NCBI GenBank assembly: GCA_965275905.1
Contig: CBDHYJ010000055.1
Span: 1-64,000 of the forward strand
Source of the DNA: CBDAQD01 sp965275905
Lineage (GTDB): Bacteria; Pseudomonadota; Alphaproteobacteria; Rhizobiales; JAJFHC01
Direction: 5' to 3'
Length of the DNA: 64,000 nt
Part shown: positions 26,350 through 34,842 of the stretch, piece by piece
How positions within the stretch are numbered: position 1 is the first letter of the stretch
Layout of the letters: each line of letters starts with the position of its first letter
Notes under the pieces: generated by a model
What the model was told of the DNA's origin: nothing
Database searches by the model: none
The model's input: only the letters and a program-made list of their open reading frames with translations
Made by a program: the position numbers and the translations under genes

Positions 26350-27054
26350 TCAGACCGCCCGGGTTATGCCGCCGTCGACGCGGATGTTCTGGCCCGTGAT
26401 GTAGCCCGCGCCGTCAGACGCCAGGAAGGCGACGGTCGCCGAAATCTCGTCCGTCCTGCCGTAGCGCTCCATGGGAATCCGGCTGCGGAACTCCTCCTTT
26501 TCCGGCAGGCTGTCGATGAAGCCGGGCAGCACATTGTTCATGCGGATGTTGTCGGCTGCGTATTTGTCAGCGAACAGCTTGGTGAAGGCGGCGAGGCCCG
26601 AGCGAAACACGCCGGACGTCGGAAAGGCAGGCTCCGGCTCAAATGCGGCGAAGGTCGAGATGTTGATGATCGCGCCGGATTTCTGCTGCTGCATGATCGG
26701 AGTGACCAGCCGGGTCGGCCGCACCGCATTGAGGAAATAGACCTCCATGCCCATATGCCAGTCGTCATCGGTGAGTTCCAGAACCGGACCCTTCGGGCCG
26801 TGGCCCGCGCTGTTCACGAGCACGTCCACCCGTCCCCATTTCTCCACGGTCTGATCAACCAGACGCTTGAGGTCGTCATTCGACTGATTGGAGCCGGTGA
26901 CGCCGATGCCGCCGAGTTCTCCCGCAAGCGTCTCGCCCTTGCCCGACGAGGACAGGATGGCGACGTGAAACCCCTCTGCCGCAAGCGCCCGCGCCGCGCC
27001 CGCGCCCATGCCGCTTCCGCCCGCCGTGACGATCGCTGTTTTTCCGGATGCCAT
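26350..27054 (-). CDS. atypical SDR-family oxidoreductase
   Basis: A 234-residue short-chain dehydrogenase started at MASGKTAIVT (27054), which follows GGGAG. It has the NAD(P)-binding TAGGSGMGAGAARALA and VDVLVNSAGHG motifs. The catalytic YxxxK is not present: the aligned position reads SGVFR in FPTSGVFRSGLAAFTKLFA, replacing both Tyr and Lys. The C-terminal DGAGYITGQNIRVDGGI is normal. It may therefore be a non-classical SDR or have a different reaction. It is divergent from a GcvA-like LysR gene, the likely regulator. Confidence 0.88.
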   Translation of the reverse strand: MASGKTAIVTAGGSGMGAGAARALAAEGFHVAILSSSGKGETLAGELGGIGVTGSNQSNDDLKRLVDQTVEKWGRVDVLVNSAGHGPKGPVLELTDDDWHMGMEVYFLNAVRPTRLVTPIMQQQKSGAIINISTFAAFEPEPAFPTSGVFRSGLAAFTKLFADKYAADNIRMNNVLPGFIDSLPEKEEFRSRIPMERYGRTDEISATVAFLASDGAGYITGQNIRVDGGITRAV

Positions 27055-27130
27055 GATCATTACTCCCGTGTTGGCTGTTTGCCGGAATATGGCCTGTCGG
27101 CCGTTCGTTGACCAATCATGTCTCGTCGCG

Positions 27131-27157
27131 CAAGACTGTAGTAAACCTACTGTCTTG
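27131..27157. promoter_or_regulatory. dyad operator candidate before the GcvA-like LysR gene
   Basis: CAAGACTGTAG (27131-27141) and CTACTGTCTTG (27147-27157) form an inverted repeat with 10 of 11 pairs and a five-base centre. It ends at the Shine-Dalgarno of the LysR gene and lies 77 bases upstream of the SDR start. It suits binding by the LysR protein to control itself and the SDR gene. Confidence 0.55.
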
Positions 27158-27169
27158 GAGGTCTTCGTC

Positions 27170-28039
27170 GTGCGCCTGCCGAATCTCAATGCGCTCAGGA
27201 TGTTCGACGCGGCGGCGCGCCATCTGAACTTTCGCCTGGCCGCGCAGGAACTGAACCTGACGCAAGGCGCTGTGGCCCAGCAAGTGCGACGGCTGGAGGC
27301 CGACCTGGGTCTCAAACTGTTCACCCGCAAGGCGCGCGGGCTGGAACTGACCGAAGTCGGGCGCGGCTATCATCTTCCCGTGCGCCGGGCGCTGGCCACG
27401 ATCGAGGAAGCGACGCGCAAGCTGAAGCCGGAAAACACCCGTCTCCGCCTGAGCGTGACGCCGTCCTTCGCGGCCAAGTGGCTGGTGCCGCGGCTCAGCG
27501 CTTTCGAACAAGCCAATCCTGATGTCGATGTACAGACCGTGGCGACGGAGGCGCTTGCGGATTTCCGGACCGACGGCGTCGATCTCGCTATCCGGCTGGG
27601 CGTTCCTCCGTTCGGCGACAGTCTGGAGGCGGTTCTCCTGGCGCCGCTCGAACTCTGTGCCGTCTGCAGCCCGGATATTGCCGGTGATATCGGCCCGATC
27701 ACGGACGTGGCCGAGTTCGCGGATTACCGCCTGATCCAGGACAGCCACCATCAGTGGGATTCCCTGCTTGACGAGGCAGGGCTCGGCCTGTCGTTGCGCA
27801 AGACACAGTTCAACCAGACGGCGCTGGCCATGGATGCCGCCATGAACGGCCAGGGCATCGCGCTCGTGCCGCATCTGCTGGCGGAGGCGGATATCGCGCA
27901 ACTCCGGTTGGTCTCGCTCTGGCACCAGGCCGACAGCATCGAAAGCGGCTTTTACATCGTTAGACCCAATGCGCGGGAACCTAATCCCGCGCAAAAAGCC
28001 ATGGTCGACTGGCTCCTTATCGAGATTGGCCGGTCCTAA
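27170..28039 (+). CDS. LysR-family regulator, GcvA/AmpR-like group
   Basis: A 289-residue LysR regulator with the GcvA-type opening VRLPNLNALRMFDAAARHLN, followed by the LNLTQGAVAQQVRRLEADLG helix-turn-helix. The start is GTG 27170, with GGAGGT at 27157-27162. The group includes regulators of divergent metabolic genes. A dyad precedes the start and the SDR gene is divergent, so mutual control is likely. Its stop overlaps the stop region of the converging MFS gene by four bases. Confidence 0.92.
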   Translation: MRLPNLNALRMFDAAARHLNFRLAAQELNLTQGAVAQQVRRLEADLGLKLFTRKARGLELTEVGRGYHLPVRRALATIEEATRKLKPENTRLRLSVTPSFAAKWLVPRLSAFEQANPDVDVQTVATEALADFRTDGVDLAIRLGVPPFGDSLEAVLLAPLELCAVCSPDIAGDIGPITDVAEFADYRLIQDSHHQWDSLLDEAGLGLSLRKTQFNQTALAMDAAMNGQGIALVPHLLAEADIAQLRLVSLWHQADSIESGFYIVRPNAREPNPAQKAMVDWLLIEIGRS

Positions 28040-29247
28040 TCGGCAGCCTGTGCACTGGCTGTCTCCTGCCGGTCGACCCAGGCCACATAGAGCGCTGCCG
28101 CCAGACCGATTGCGGACGCAAACAGCATCATGCCGAGCAGGGCATAGGGTGCGTTGGCGGGCGTCATGACCGCGCCGGTGACAAAGGCGATAAGGCCGCC
28201 GCTGCCGACCGTCATGGCGCCGGAGAGGCCTGAGGCGCTGCCGGCCAGTTTGGGCCGGACCGACATGATGCCCGAGCTTGCATTCGGCGTGGTCAGTCCG
28301 TTGCCGATGCCGACACAGGCCGTCGCGGCGAAATACAGCACGATGTTGACGATGCCGGACACCACCAGGACAAGGCCCAGCGTGAGGCCGCAACAGGCCA
28401 GGATCCGCCCGGTCATTATCATCGGAATGAGCCCGAAGCGCTTTGAGTACCGGCCGGACAGGAAACTTCCGAAGACGTAACCTGCCGTGATCGACCCCAT
28501 GTAGAAACCGAGTGCCGCCGGGGAAATGCCGAAGACGGATCCTGCGACCAGCGGAGCGCCGGCCAGGAAGGCATAGAAGGCGGAGATTGAGAACGCCATG
28601 CACACCGCATAGCCCCAGAACCGGCGGGACCGGAACAGTTCGGGATAGGTGCGGAACTGCTTCGCCAACGTTTCCGACGGAGACCGGTTGGTTTCGCCGA
28701 AGTCGATCCAGCACAGGGCGAACACCGCCAGGCCGGCAATGGCGTAAGCCCAGAAGCTTGCGCGCCAGCCGGCAAGCTGATCGAGTGTGCCGCCGATCAT
28801 GGGACCGAGCATGGGACCGATGGCCATCGCCATGGAGACATAACCGATCAGGCTCGCGGCTTCGCGCTCGCCTCTCGTATCGCGGATCGCCGCCAGCGAG
28901 ATGATCCAGCCGACGGTGATTGCGCACTGCAGCACCCTGAATGCCAGGAAGGTGTGGATGTCCGTGGCATGCGCGCAGCCGAGCGAGGCCAGGAGGAAAA
29001 TGCCGACGCCGGTGAGCAGTACGGGTCTGCGGCCAAAGCGGTCCGAAAGCGGCCCCAGGATCAGCTGCAGCGCGGCAGTGAGACCGGCATAACCCGCGAT
29101 CGACAGCGTCACGAGCGTGTAGTCGGCCTCGAACTCGGCGGCGATGTTCGGCAGGGACGGCAGGAACATGTTGAGCGACATCACCGACAGACCCGCAAGC
29201 AGGATCAGGGTAATCAGGCGCGGCGGCGTTGTGGCTGTGGCTGACAT
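28036..29247 (-). CDS. MFS efflux transporter, Bcr/CflA type
   Basis: A 403-residue major facilitator with 12 membrane segments, started at MSATATTPPRLITLILL (29247), where CAGGAG lies eight bases upstream. It has the family motif GPLSDRFGRRPVLLTG in the loop between segments 2 and 3. Bcr/CflA proteins export drugs or small amphipathic compounds by proton antiport. Upstream on the same strand are a short leader peptide and an intrinsic terminator, so expression appears to be controlled by attenuation. That is unusual for this family. Confidence 0.92.
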   Translation of the reverse strand: MSATATTPPRLITLILLAGLSVMSLNMFLPSLPNIAAEFEADYTLVTLSIAGYAGLTAALQLILGPLSDRFGRRPVLLTGVGIFLLASLGCAHATDIHTFLAFRVLQCAITVGWIISLAAIRDTRGEREAASLIGYVSMAMAIGPMLGPMIGGTLDQLAGWRASFWAYAIAGLAVFALCWIDFGETNRSPSETLAKQFRTYPELFRSRRFWGYAVCMAFSISAFYAFLAGAPLVAGSVFGISPAALGFYMGSITAGYVFGSFLSGRYSKRFGLIPMIMTGRILACCGLTLGLVLVVSGIVNIVLYFAATACVGIGNGLTTPNASSGIMSVRPKLAGSASGLSGAMTVGSGGLIAFVTGAVMTPANAPYALLGMMLFASAIGLAAALYVAWVDRQETASAQAAD

Positions 29248-29276
29248 TATTCGGCTCCTGGCGGTTCCATCAGGGC

Positions 29277-29306
29277 AAAAAAAAGCCCCCGTGGCGAAAC
29301 GGGGGC
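29277..29306 (-). terminator. attenuator terminator in the MFS leader
   Basis: ACGGGGGC (29299-29306) and GCCCCCGT (29285-29292) form a perfect eight-pair stem with a six-base loop. On the minus strand it is followed by eight T residues (A run at 29277-29284). It lies 30 bases before the MFS start codon and 25 bases after the leader peptide stop, so it would stop transcription before the gene. Confidence 0.8.
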
Positions 29307-29331
29307 GCATGGGGGTCCGGAATGGGGTCCG

Positions 29332-29379
29332 TCACCGGTCCATGCACCAACTCCCTACGATTACGATGATTGTGTTCAC
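29332..29379 (-). CDS. leader peptide rich in Ile and Val codons (attenuator)
   Basis: A short frame on the minus strand starts at GTG 29379 and stops at TGA 29332-29334, encoding MNTIIVIVGSWCMDR (15 residues). The run ATC ATC GTA ATC GTA gives five consecutive Ile or Val codons. An AGGA site lies about ten bases upstream. It is directly followed by an intrinsic terminator and then the MFS gene. This is the layout of ribosome-mediated attenuation, as known for ilv and leu operons. No anti-terminator was worked out with confidence. Confidence 0.6.
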   Translation of the reverse strand: MNTIIVIVGSWCMDR

Positions 29380-29488
29380 GGCTTTTTCGTCCTGGATTTG
29401 CGTGCCGCCAAGCTAGGGGTGAATCGAGTGCAGGTCAACCGGGTGCGTTCGTGCTAGGTGTGGGGGATCGAATTGAGGGCGTTCCCCG

Positions 29489-30427
29489 ATGACACTCAAG
29501 CAGACGCACGGATCCGCCGCGCCGGCGCGCGGCATGCCCGACATCGAGCGGGGCATGATCCTGATGACGACCTGCGTGATCATGGCGCCGGGGGTGCACG
29601 CCATCGCCAAGGGGCTTGGCGATACAATGTCGCCCGGCCAGGTCGCTTTCGCCCGGTTTTCGATCCAGCTTCTGCTGCTGATTCCCCTGGTCTGGGCGAG
29701 CCGTTCCGGCCGCATTCCCCTGCCCACGGTCTCGCAGGCCATTCGCGGGTTTCTTCTTGCCGTTGCCGGCCTTTCTTTCTTCACCGCGCTGACCTATATG
29801 CCGCTTGCCGAGAGTTCCGCGATCTTCTTTGTCGAACCGCTGATCCTCACGCTGTTGTCCGCAATGTTCCTGGGCGAACCGATCGGCTGGCGCCGGGTGG
29901 TGGCGGTTGCCGTCGGCTTTGCCGGTGCCCTGGTCGTGATCCGGCCCAGCTTCGAGCAGGTGGGACCGGCAGCACTCCTGCCGCTGGTCGCTGCGTTCTG
30001 TTTTGCAACCTATCTGACCATCACGAGGCGTCAGGCGAGCCATGAGGATGCGCGCGTCCTGCAGCTCTGGGTGTGCTTCTTCGCGTCCCTGGCCCTCGCG
30101 GTGACCATGCTGCTTTCGTCCGAATTGTCGTGGACTGTCGTCCGGCCGTCCTGGCCGGTCGGATCCGAGTGGTGGTTGCTTGCCGGCATCGGCGTGATCG
30201 GGACGGGGGTCCATATGCTCGCCATCGCCGCTTTCCACTGTGCGCCGGCGAGTATTCTCGCGCCGTTCCAGTATCTGGAGATCCTCGGGGCGACGATGCT
30301 TGGGGTGATCTTCTTCAGCGACTGGCCCGACGGCGCCACACTCCTCGGCATTGCGATCATTGTCGGTTCCGGACTCTACGTTTTTCGACGTGAGCAGGCC
30401 TCGGCGCGGGATTTGAAGCGGAATTGA
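29489..30427 (+). CDS. DMT-superfamily (EamA) transporter
   Basis: A 312-residue membrane protein with ten predicted segments arranged as two EamA repeats (about residues 20-150 and 165-300). The sequence PLAESSAIFFVEPLILTLLS is characteristic of the end of the first repeat, and APFQYLEILGATMLGVIFFS of the second. EamA proteins export amino acids or metabolites; the substrate is not predictable. Converges with rlmN. Confidence 0.9.
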   Translation: MTLKQTHGSAAPARGMPDIERGMILMTTCVIMAPGVHAIAKGLGDTMSPGQVAFARFSIQLLLLIPLVWASRSGRIPLPTVSQAIRGFLLAVAGLSFFTALTYMPLAESSAIFFVEPLILTLLSAMFLGEPIGWRRVVAVAVGFAGALVVIRPSFEQVGPAALLPLVAAFCFATYLTITRRQASHEDARVLQLWVCFFASLALAVTMLLSSELSWTVVRPSWPVGSEWWLLAGIGVIGTGVHMLAIAAFHCAPASILAPFQYLEILGATMLGVIFFSDWPDGATLLGIAIIVGSGLYVFRREQASARDLKRN

Positions 30428-30451
30428 TTGCGCGGATCGAAACGGCCGGTG

Positions 30452-31681
30452 TCAGGCTGACGCGGCCTCTTCCGCGCGGCGTTCGCGGGCGCGCTTGCGC
30501 ACGGTGTCGGACTTGAGCTGCCCGCAGGCGGCCATGATGTCTCGGCCGCGCGGCGTGCGCACCGGACTGGCGTAGCCCGCGCGATTGACCACGTCGGCGA
30601 ACTTCTCGATCTGGTCCCAGTCCGAACACCCGTATCGGGTGCCGGGCCAGGGATTGAACGGGATCAGGTTGATCTTGGCGGGAATACCTTTCAGCAGGCG
30701 GACCAGTTCCTTGGCGTCGGCGATGGAGTCGTTGACGCCCTTGAGCATGACGTACTCGAAGGTGATGCGCCTGGCGTTGGAGACGCCCGGATAGTTGCGG
30801 CAGGCCTCCAGCAACTCTGCGATCGGATATTTCTTGTTGAGCGGCACGAGCTCGTTGCGGATGTCGTCGCGCACGGCATGCAGCGAAATCGCGAGCATGA
30901 CGCCGATCTCCTCGCCGCACCGCTCGATCATCGGCACGACGCCGGACGTCGACAGCGTGATGCGGCGCTTGGACAGCGAAAGGCCCTCGTTGTCCGAAAC
31001 GATGTCGAGCGCGGCCTTCACGTTGTCGAAATTGTAGAGCGGCTCGCCCATGCCCATAAGCACGACGTTGGAGATCATGCGCCCTTCGCTCGGCAGGTTG
31101 GGGTCGCCCGGCGTCACACCGTCGGGCCATTCGCCGAGGGCGTCGCGGGCGACGAGGACCTGTGCGACGATCTCGCCCGCGGTCAGGTTGCGCACCAGCG
31201 TCTGGGTCCCGGTGTGGCAGAAGGTGCAGGTGAGCGTGCAGCCGACCTGGCTCGACACGCACAGCGTGCCCCGGGTTTCCTCGGGAATGTAGACCGTCTC
31301 GACCTCGGGGCCCGGCTCGCCGTTCGGCCCCGGTGCCAGGCGCAGAAGCCATTTCCGCGTGCCGTCGCTGGAGACCTGTTCGGTGACGATTTCCGGCCGC
31401 GCCAGAGAAAAATGCTCCGCCAACTGTTCACGCAGGCCCTTTGCCACGTTGGTCATGCCGTCGAAGCCGGTAAGCCCGCGGAAGTAGATCCAGTGCCACA
31501 ACTGGTTCGCGCGCATGCGCAGGGCGCGCTCGGGGACATCAAGAGCTTTCAGTGCTTCGGCAAGTTCGGTGCGCGACAGCCCGATCAGCGACCGGCTTGA
31601 ATCGCCAGGCGCCGATGCGATCGCATCGGCAACGATTGCGGCATTCGCGTTGCCGCGCGCGGTATCCAGCGTGGTCGGCAT
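30452..31681 (-). CDS. rlmN: dual-specificity 23S rRNA/tRNA adenine C2 methyltransferase
   Basis: A 409-residue radical SAM enzyme. The 4Fe-4S-binding CxxxCxxC is at residues 148, 152 and 155 (VGCTLTCTFCHTG), and the C-terminal catalytic cysteine is in RDIMAACGQL. It methylates C2 of A2503 in 23S rRNA and A37 in certain tRNAs, using a methylated cysteine intermediate. The N-terminal region of about 35 residues before SLIGLSRTEL is a little longer than usual. It sits 79 bases downstream of the IalB-family gene, an arrangement typical of Hyphomicrobiales. Confidence 0.96.
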   Translation of the reverse strand: MPTTLDTARGNANAAIVADAIASAPGDSSRSLIGLSRTELAEALKALDVPERALRMRANQLWHWIYFRGLTGFDGMTNVAKGLREQLAEHFSLARPEIVTEQVSSDGTRKWLLRLAPGPNGEPGPEVETVYIPEETRGTLCVSSQVGCTLTCTFCHTGTQTLVRNLTAGEIVAQVLVARDALGEWPDGVTPGDPNLPSEGRMISNVVLMGMGEPLYNFDNVKAALDIVSDNEGLSLSKRRITLSTSGVVPMIERCGEEIGVMLAISLHAVRDDIRNELVPLNKKYPIAELLEACRNYPGVSNARRITFEYVMLKGVNDSIADAKELVRLLKGIPAKINLIPFNPWPGTRYGCSDWDQIEKFADVVNRAGYASPVRTPRGRDIMAACGQLKSDTVRKRARERRAEEAASA

Positions 31682-31760
31682 GTCTCGGGTCTCTGAAGTG
31701 CCCCGGCCCCCTCAACGGGGCGGGTGTATCCTGTCAGTCTACACGGATCGGGGTCGGCGA

Positions 31761-32285
31761 TCAGCTACAGGCTTCATTAATTGCATTTATGGCAGCAGTG
31801 ATGCCTTTGAGCGAATAGGTGTCCGTGGTCAGCGTGCCACGCCAGGACGTTCCCTTGATGACCATATTGGCGCCCCGCCGCATGGCGGAAATCATGCTCT
31901 TTTCCTTGGAATTGCTCTCCACCCAGGCACCGTCGCCGCTGGTGAAAAGAGAATACTTGCTCGAGCCGATCGTGGCCGTCGTGGTGCTGCCCTTCTTATA
32001 GGGGTAACCCGTAATGACGCTGACTTCGTTGCGGACATTCTTGGCCGGGCGGTTGGTGACCAGGAAATAGACCGGATCGCGCCGGACATTTTTCGGCAGG
32101 GAGTCTTTCGGCTGCGAAACGACGTAGCAGACCTTGCCTTCCTTGTTGTTCTGATAGGTGTAGGCGGCCCAGTCCTCGTGTTCGCTCAGCAACTGAGGAT
32201 CAGCAGCCTGAGCAAACACCGCGGCCGGAACAAGCCCGATCGCGACAGCCCCACAAAAGCCCCATGTTCGTGCACACCGAATCAT
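31761..32285 (-). CDS. IalB-family (invasion-associated locus B) exported protein
   Basis: A 174-residue protein with a signal peptide (residues 1-25, ending VFAQA). The remainder fits the IalB family, from WAAYTYQNNKEGKVCYVVSQ through DPVYFLVTNRPAKNVRNEVS to GAWVESNSKEKSMISAMRRG and the terminal KGITAAINAINEACS. Two cysteines (in VCYV and EACS) may form a disulfide. IalB was named from Bartonella but occurs in many non-pathogens, where its role at the envelope is unclear. It precedes rlmN on the same strand. Confidence 0.92.
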   Translation of the reverse strand: MIRCARTWGFCGAVAIGLVPAAVFAQAADPQLLSEHEDWAAYTYQNNKEGKVCYVVSQPKDSLPKNVRRDPVYFLVTNRPAKNVRNEVSVITGYPYKKGSTTTATIGSSKYSLFTSGDGAWVESNSKEKSMISAMRRGANMVIKGTSWRGTLTTDTYSLKGITAAINAINEACS

Positions 32286-32534
32286 TACCTAAGCTTACCT
32301 GCTTATTGCGTTTTGTTCCACATTCTGGCGGGACCATACCCACATGATCTGGAAAACTCCATACCTCACAAAGGAGGATTTGGAAATTCGACACCGGGTG
32401 TTTACAGTCCTATACGGGGTGCTCACAAGGGAAGATTAGTCGGCGTGAATTGCGGGTTGTTTGCACAGATATCGGCACCGGGTGCCTAAGTTGACCGCTC
32501 CGGCCGACATCTCGCTCCAGATCTCCTGAATCCG

Positions 32535-33113
32535 ATGAACCGGGTCGAACATATGCCGAGTCAGTTCAGTGCCGCCGAAACCGCTGCACTGGTCGAATCC
32601 ATTGCCACCGAACGCAGCAAGTCCGCTTTTGCAACCCTGTTCGAGTACTACGCGCCGCGCCTGAAAGGCTATCTCCGGCGGCTGAGCGCGGACGAAGTCC
32701 TCGCCGAGGAACTCGTACAGGACGTCATGCTGACAGTCTGGCGCAAGGCCGGGCAATTTGACCGCGACAAGTCGGCTGTCTCGACCTGGCTTTTCACCAT
32801 CGCCCGGAACCGGTGGATCGATGTCATGCGACGCGACCGCAGCGGGCAGCTCGATCCCAACGATCCCATGCTGCTGCCGGAGGATCCCGAGCCGCCGGAT
32901 GAGGCTATCGATGCCGCGCAACGCGCCGAACGGGTGCGGGACGCTCTGGGTGCATTGCCCGCCGAGCAGGTCGAGCTGATCAAGATGGCGTTTTACTCGG
33001 GCATCTCGCATTCCGCGATCGCCGAACAGACCGGCCTGCCTCTGGGCACGGTCAAGTCGCGGCTGCGGCTCGCATTCTCCAAACTGCGGACCCAGCTCGA
33101 AGACCAGGTCTGA
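32535..33113 (+). CDS. ECF-type RNA polymerase sigma factor, apparently without an adjacent anti-sigma
   Basis: A 192-residue sigma-70 family protein with region 2 (about residues 31-100, FATLFEYYAPRLKGYLRRLS and VSTWLFTIARNRWIDVMRRD) and region 4 (about 130-186, with the HTH SHSAIAEQTGLPLGTVKSRL). Its sequence resembles the ECF11/RpoE group, usually followed by a ChrR-type zinc anti-sigma factor and concerned with singlet oxygen or similar stress. Here the next gene is on the opposite strand and no anti-sigma frame is present. It may be regulated otherwise or by a distant partner. Confidence 0.9.
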   Translation: MNRVEHMPSQFSAAETAALVESIATERSKSAFATLFEYYAPRLKGYLRRLSADEVLAEELVQDVMLTVWRKAGQFDRDKSAVSTWLFTIARNRWIDVMRRDRSGQLDPNDPMLLPEDPEPPDEAIDAAQRAERVRDALGALPAEQVELIKMAFYSGISHSAIAEQTGLPLGTVKSRLRLAFSKLRTQLEDQV

Positions 33114-33129
33114 GCCGGCATTCCAGCGG

Positions 33130-33657
33130 TCAGGACTTCGTGCGCACGAAGCGATCACCGTGATGGTGCTCGGGAAGCGCTTCGTCGGGACCACCCGAAT
33201 GCACCGGCCGGTCGGCGAAACGGCCGAGCGACTTGACGCGGTCATACATGATGATGGCGCCCGCCGTTGCCACGTTGATGCAGAACTCCGTCGGGATCTT
33301 GATGACATGATCGCACAGGCCGAGCATTTGCGGCGACAGCGAGCCGCGCTCCGGACCCAGCACATAGGCGGCGCGGGACGGATGCCGGAAGCTGGGCAGG
33401 TCGACGGCGTCATCCAGCAACTCGACGCCGACCAGCTGGCACCCGCGCGGCAGGTCCATGTCGTCGATCGACGTCCAGGCATAGTAGGGAATATGCTCGG
33501 CTGACCGCGAGGTATCCGAGCGGACATTCGGCATGCGCCGGTCCGCGTCCACGGTGAAGACGAAGCTCGCCCCGAAGGCATGGGCCGAACGCATGAGGTT
33601 GCCGAGGTTCATCGGCTTGCTGATGGTCTCGACGCCTATGGCAAAATATCCGCGCAT
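33130..33657 (-). CDS. SpoU/TrmH-type RNA 2'-O-methyltransferase
   Basis: A 175-residue SPOUT-fold methyltransferase. The conserved segment NLGNLMRSAHAFGASFVFTV is motif 1, PSRAAYVLGPERGSLSPQML motif 2, and IPTEFCINVATAGAIIMYDR motif 3, which together make the knot that binds SAM. It lacks an N-terminal RNA-binding extension, like TrmL-type enzymes, which modify the wobble base of tRNA; the target here is not certain. It converges with the sigma gene. Confidence 0.9.
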   Translation of the reverse strand: MRGYFAIGVETISKPMNLGNLMRSAHAFGASFVFTVDADRRMPNVRSDTSRSAEHIPYYAWTSIDDMDLPRGCQLVGVELLDDAVDLPSFRHPSRAAYVLGPERGSLSPQMLGLCDHVIKIPTEFCINVATAGAIIMYDRVKSLGRFADRPVHSGGPDEALPEHHHGDRFVRTKS

Positions 33658-33831
33658 TGCTGCCCGGTTATAAGGATTGTCCCGTGCTTCGCCAAGTCAG
33701 GCAAAAAGTCAGTCAACCAACCAGGCGCATTCTGTCGGCTTGGCGGAGACACGGTGCTGGCGCCCGGGCGCCGGTGATGCTATTCGGCTGCCGGGAACGC
33801 GTCAGACTACAGAAAACGGGAGAAGACGATC

Positions 33832-34806
33832 GTGAAAGCCGTGTTGTGCAAGTCATTCGGGCCGCCGGATACGCTCGTTGTCGAGGATTTGCCGTCGCCC
33901 GAGCCGGCGGCTGGCGAGGCGGTTGTCTCGGTCGGGGCGGCTGCGCTCAACTTCTTCGACACGCTGATCATCGAGAACAAGTATCAGTTCAAACCGGACC
34001 TGCCGTTCTCGCCCGGTGCGGAATTCGCCGGCACGGTCAAAGCGGTGGGTGAAGGCGTCCACGGCGTTTTGGTGGGCGACAGGGTCATGGCCTACAGTGC
34101 CTGGGGCGGCTGCCGCGAGGAAGTGGTCATGGAAGCGGACAAACTCGTCCCGCTTCCCGACTCCCTCGACTTTGCGACCGCCGCGGGCCTTTCGGTAACC
34201 TACGGCACGACCATTCATGCGCTCAAGGACCGGGCCAACCTGCAGCCGGGGGAGACGCTTGCCGTGCTCGGGGCCGCCGGCGGTGTCGGCCAGTCTGCCA
34301 TCGAGCTTGGCAGAATCATGGGGGCGCGTGTCATTGCGGCTGCGTCGTCCGACGACAAGCTCGAGTTCTGCAAGGGGCTCGGCGCCGACGAGGTGATCAA
34401 CTACTCGCGGGAGAGCCTCAAGGACCGGCTGAAGGAACTCACGGACGGCAAGGGCGTCGACGTGGTGTACGATCCGGTCGGGGGCGCGCTCGCGGAGGAT
34501 GCCGTACGCGCCACCGGATGGGAAGGCCGGTTCCTGGTGATCGGGTTTGCGTCAGGCGAAATCCCGAAGATCCCGCTCAATCTCGTGCTGCTGAAGGGAT
34601 GCCAGCTTGTCGGCGTTTTCTGGGGCGACTTCATCGCCCGGAACCCGCAGGCCGACAAGGCCAACGTGGCGCAGCTCATCGAGTGGTGCGCGGAAGGCAA
34701 GATCATTCCGCACATCCACGGCCGCTATCCGCTCGAGCGGACCGTCGATGCGCTGACGGCCATCGCCAACCGCGAGGTCCGGGGCAAGGTCATCATCGAG
34801 CCGTAG
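33832..34806 (+). CDS. NADPH:quinone oxidoreductase family (MDR) protein
   Basis: A 324-residue zinc-free medium-chain dehydrogenase/reductase of the quinone oxidoreductase family. It starts at GTG 33832 behind GGGAGAAGA. The nucleotide-binding motif is AVLGAAGGVGQSAIELGRIM, and the substrate domain carries SPGAEFAGTVKAVGEGVHG. The end KVIIEP is typical. It probably reduces quinones or enones with NADPH in the cytosol. No operon partner is present. Confidence 0.92.
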   Translation: MKAVLCKSFGPPDTLVVEDLPSPEPAAGEAVVSVGAAALNFFDTLIIENKYQFKPDLPFSPGAEFAGTVKAVGEGVHGVLVGDRVMAYSAWGGCREEVVMEADKLVPLPDSLDFATAAGLSVTYGTTIHALKDRANLQPGETLAVLGAAGGVGQSAIELGRIMGARVIAAASSDDKLEFCKGLGADEVINYSRESLKDRLKELTDGKGVDVVYDPVGGALAEDAVRATGWEGRFLVIGFASGEIPKIPLNLVLLKGCQLVGVFWGDFIARNPQADKANVAQLIEWCAEGKIIPHIHGRYPLERTVDALTAIANREVRGKVIIEP

Positions 34807-34842
34807 AAGTTTCGTTGTGCCGTTCCGTTAGAGCATGGCCCT

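Noticed and set aside
27116..28927. A 603-codon open frame opposite the LysR gene and running into the MFS gene in another frame
   Set aside because: Arginine- and histidine-rich composition typical of antisense GC-rich frames; the sense genes are well supported.
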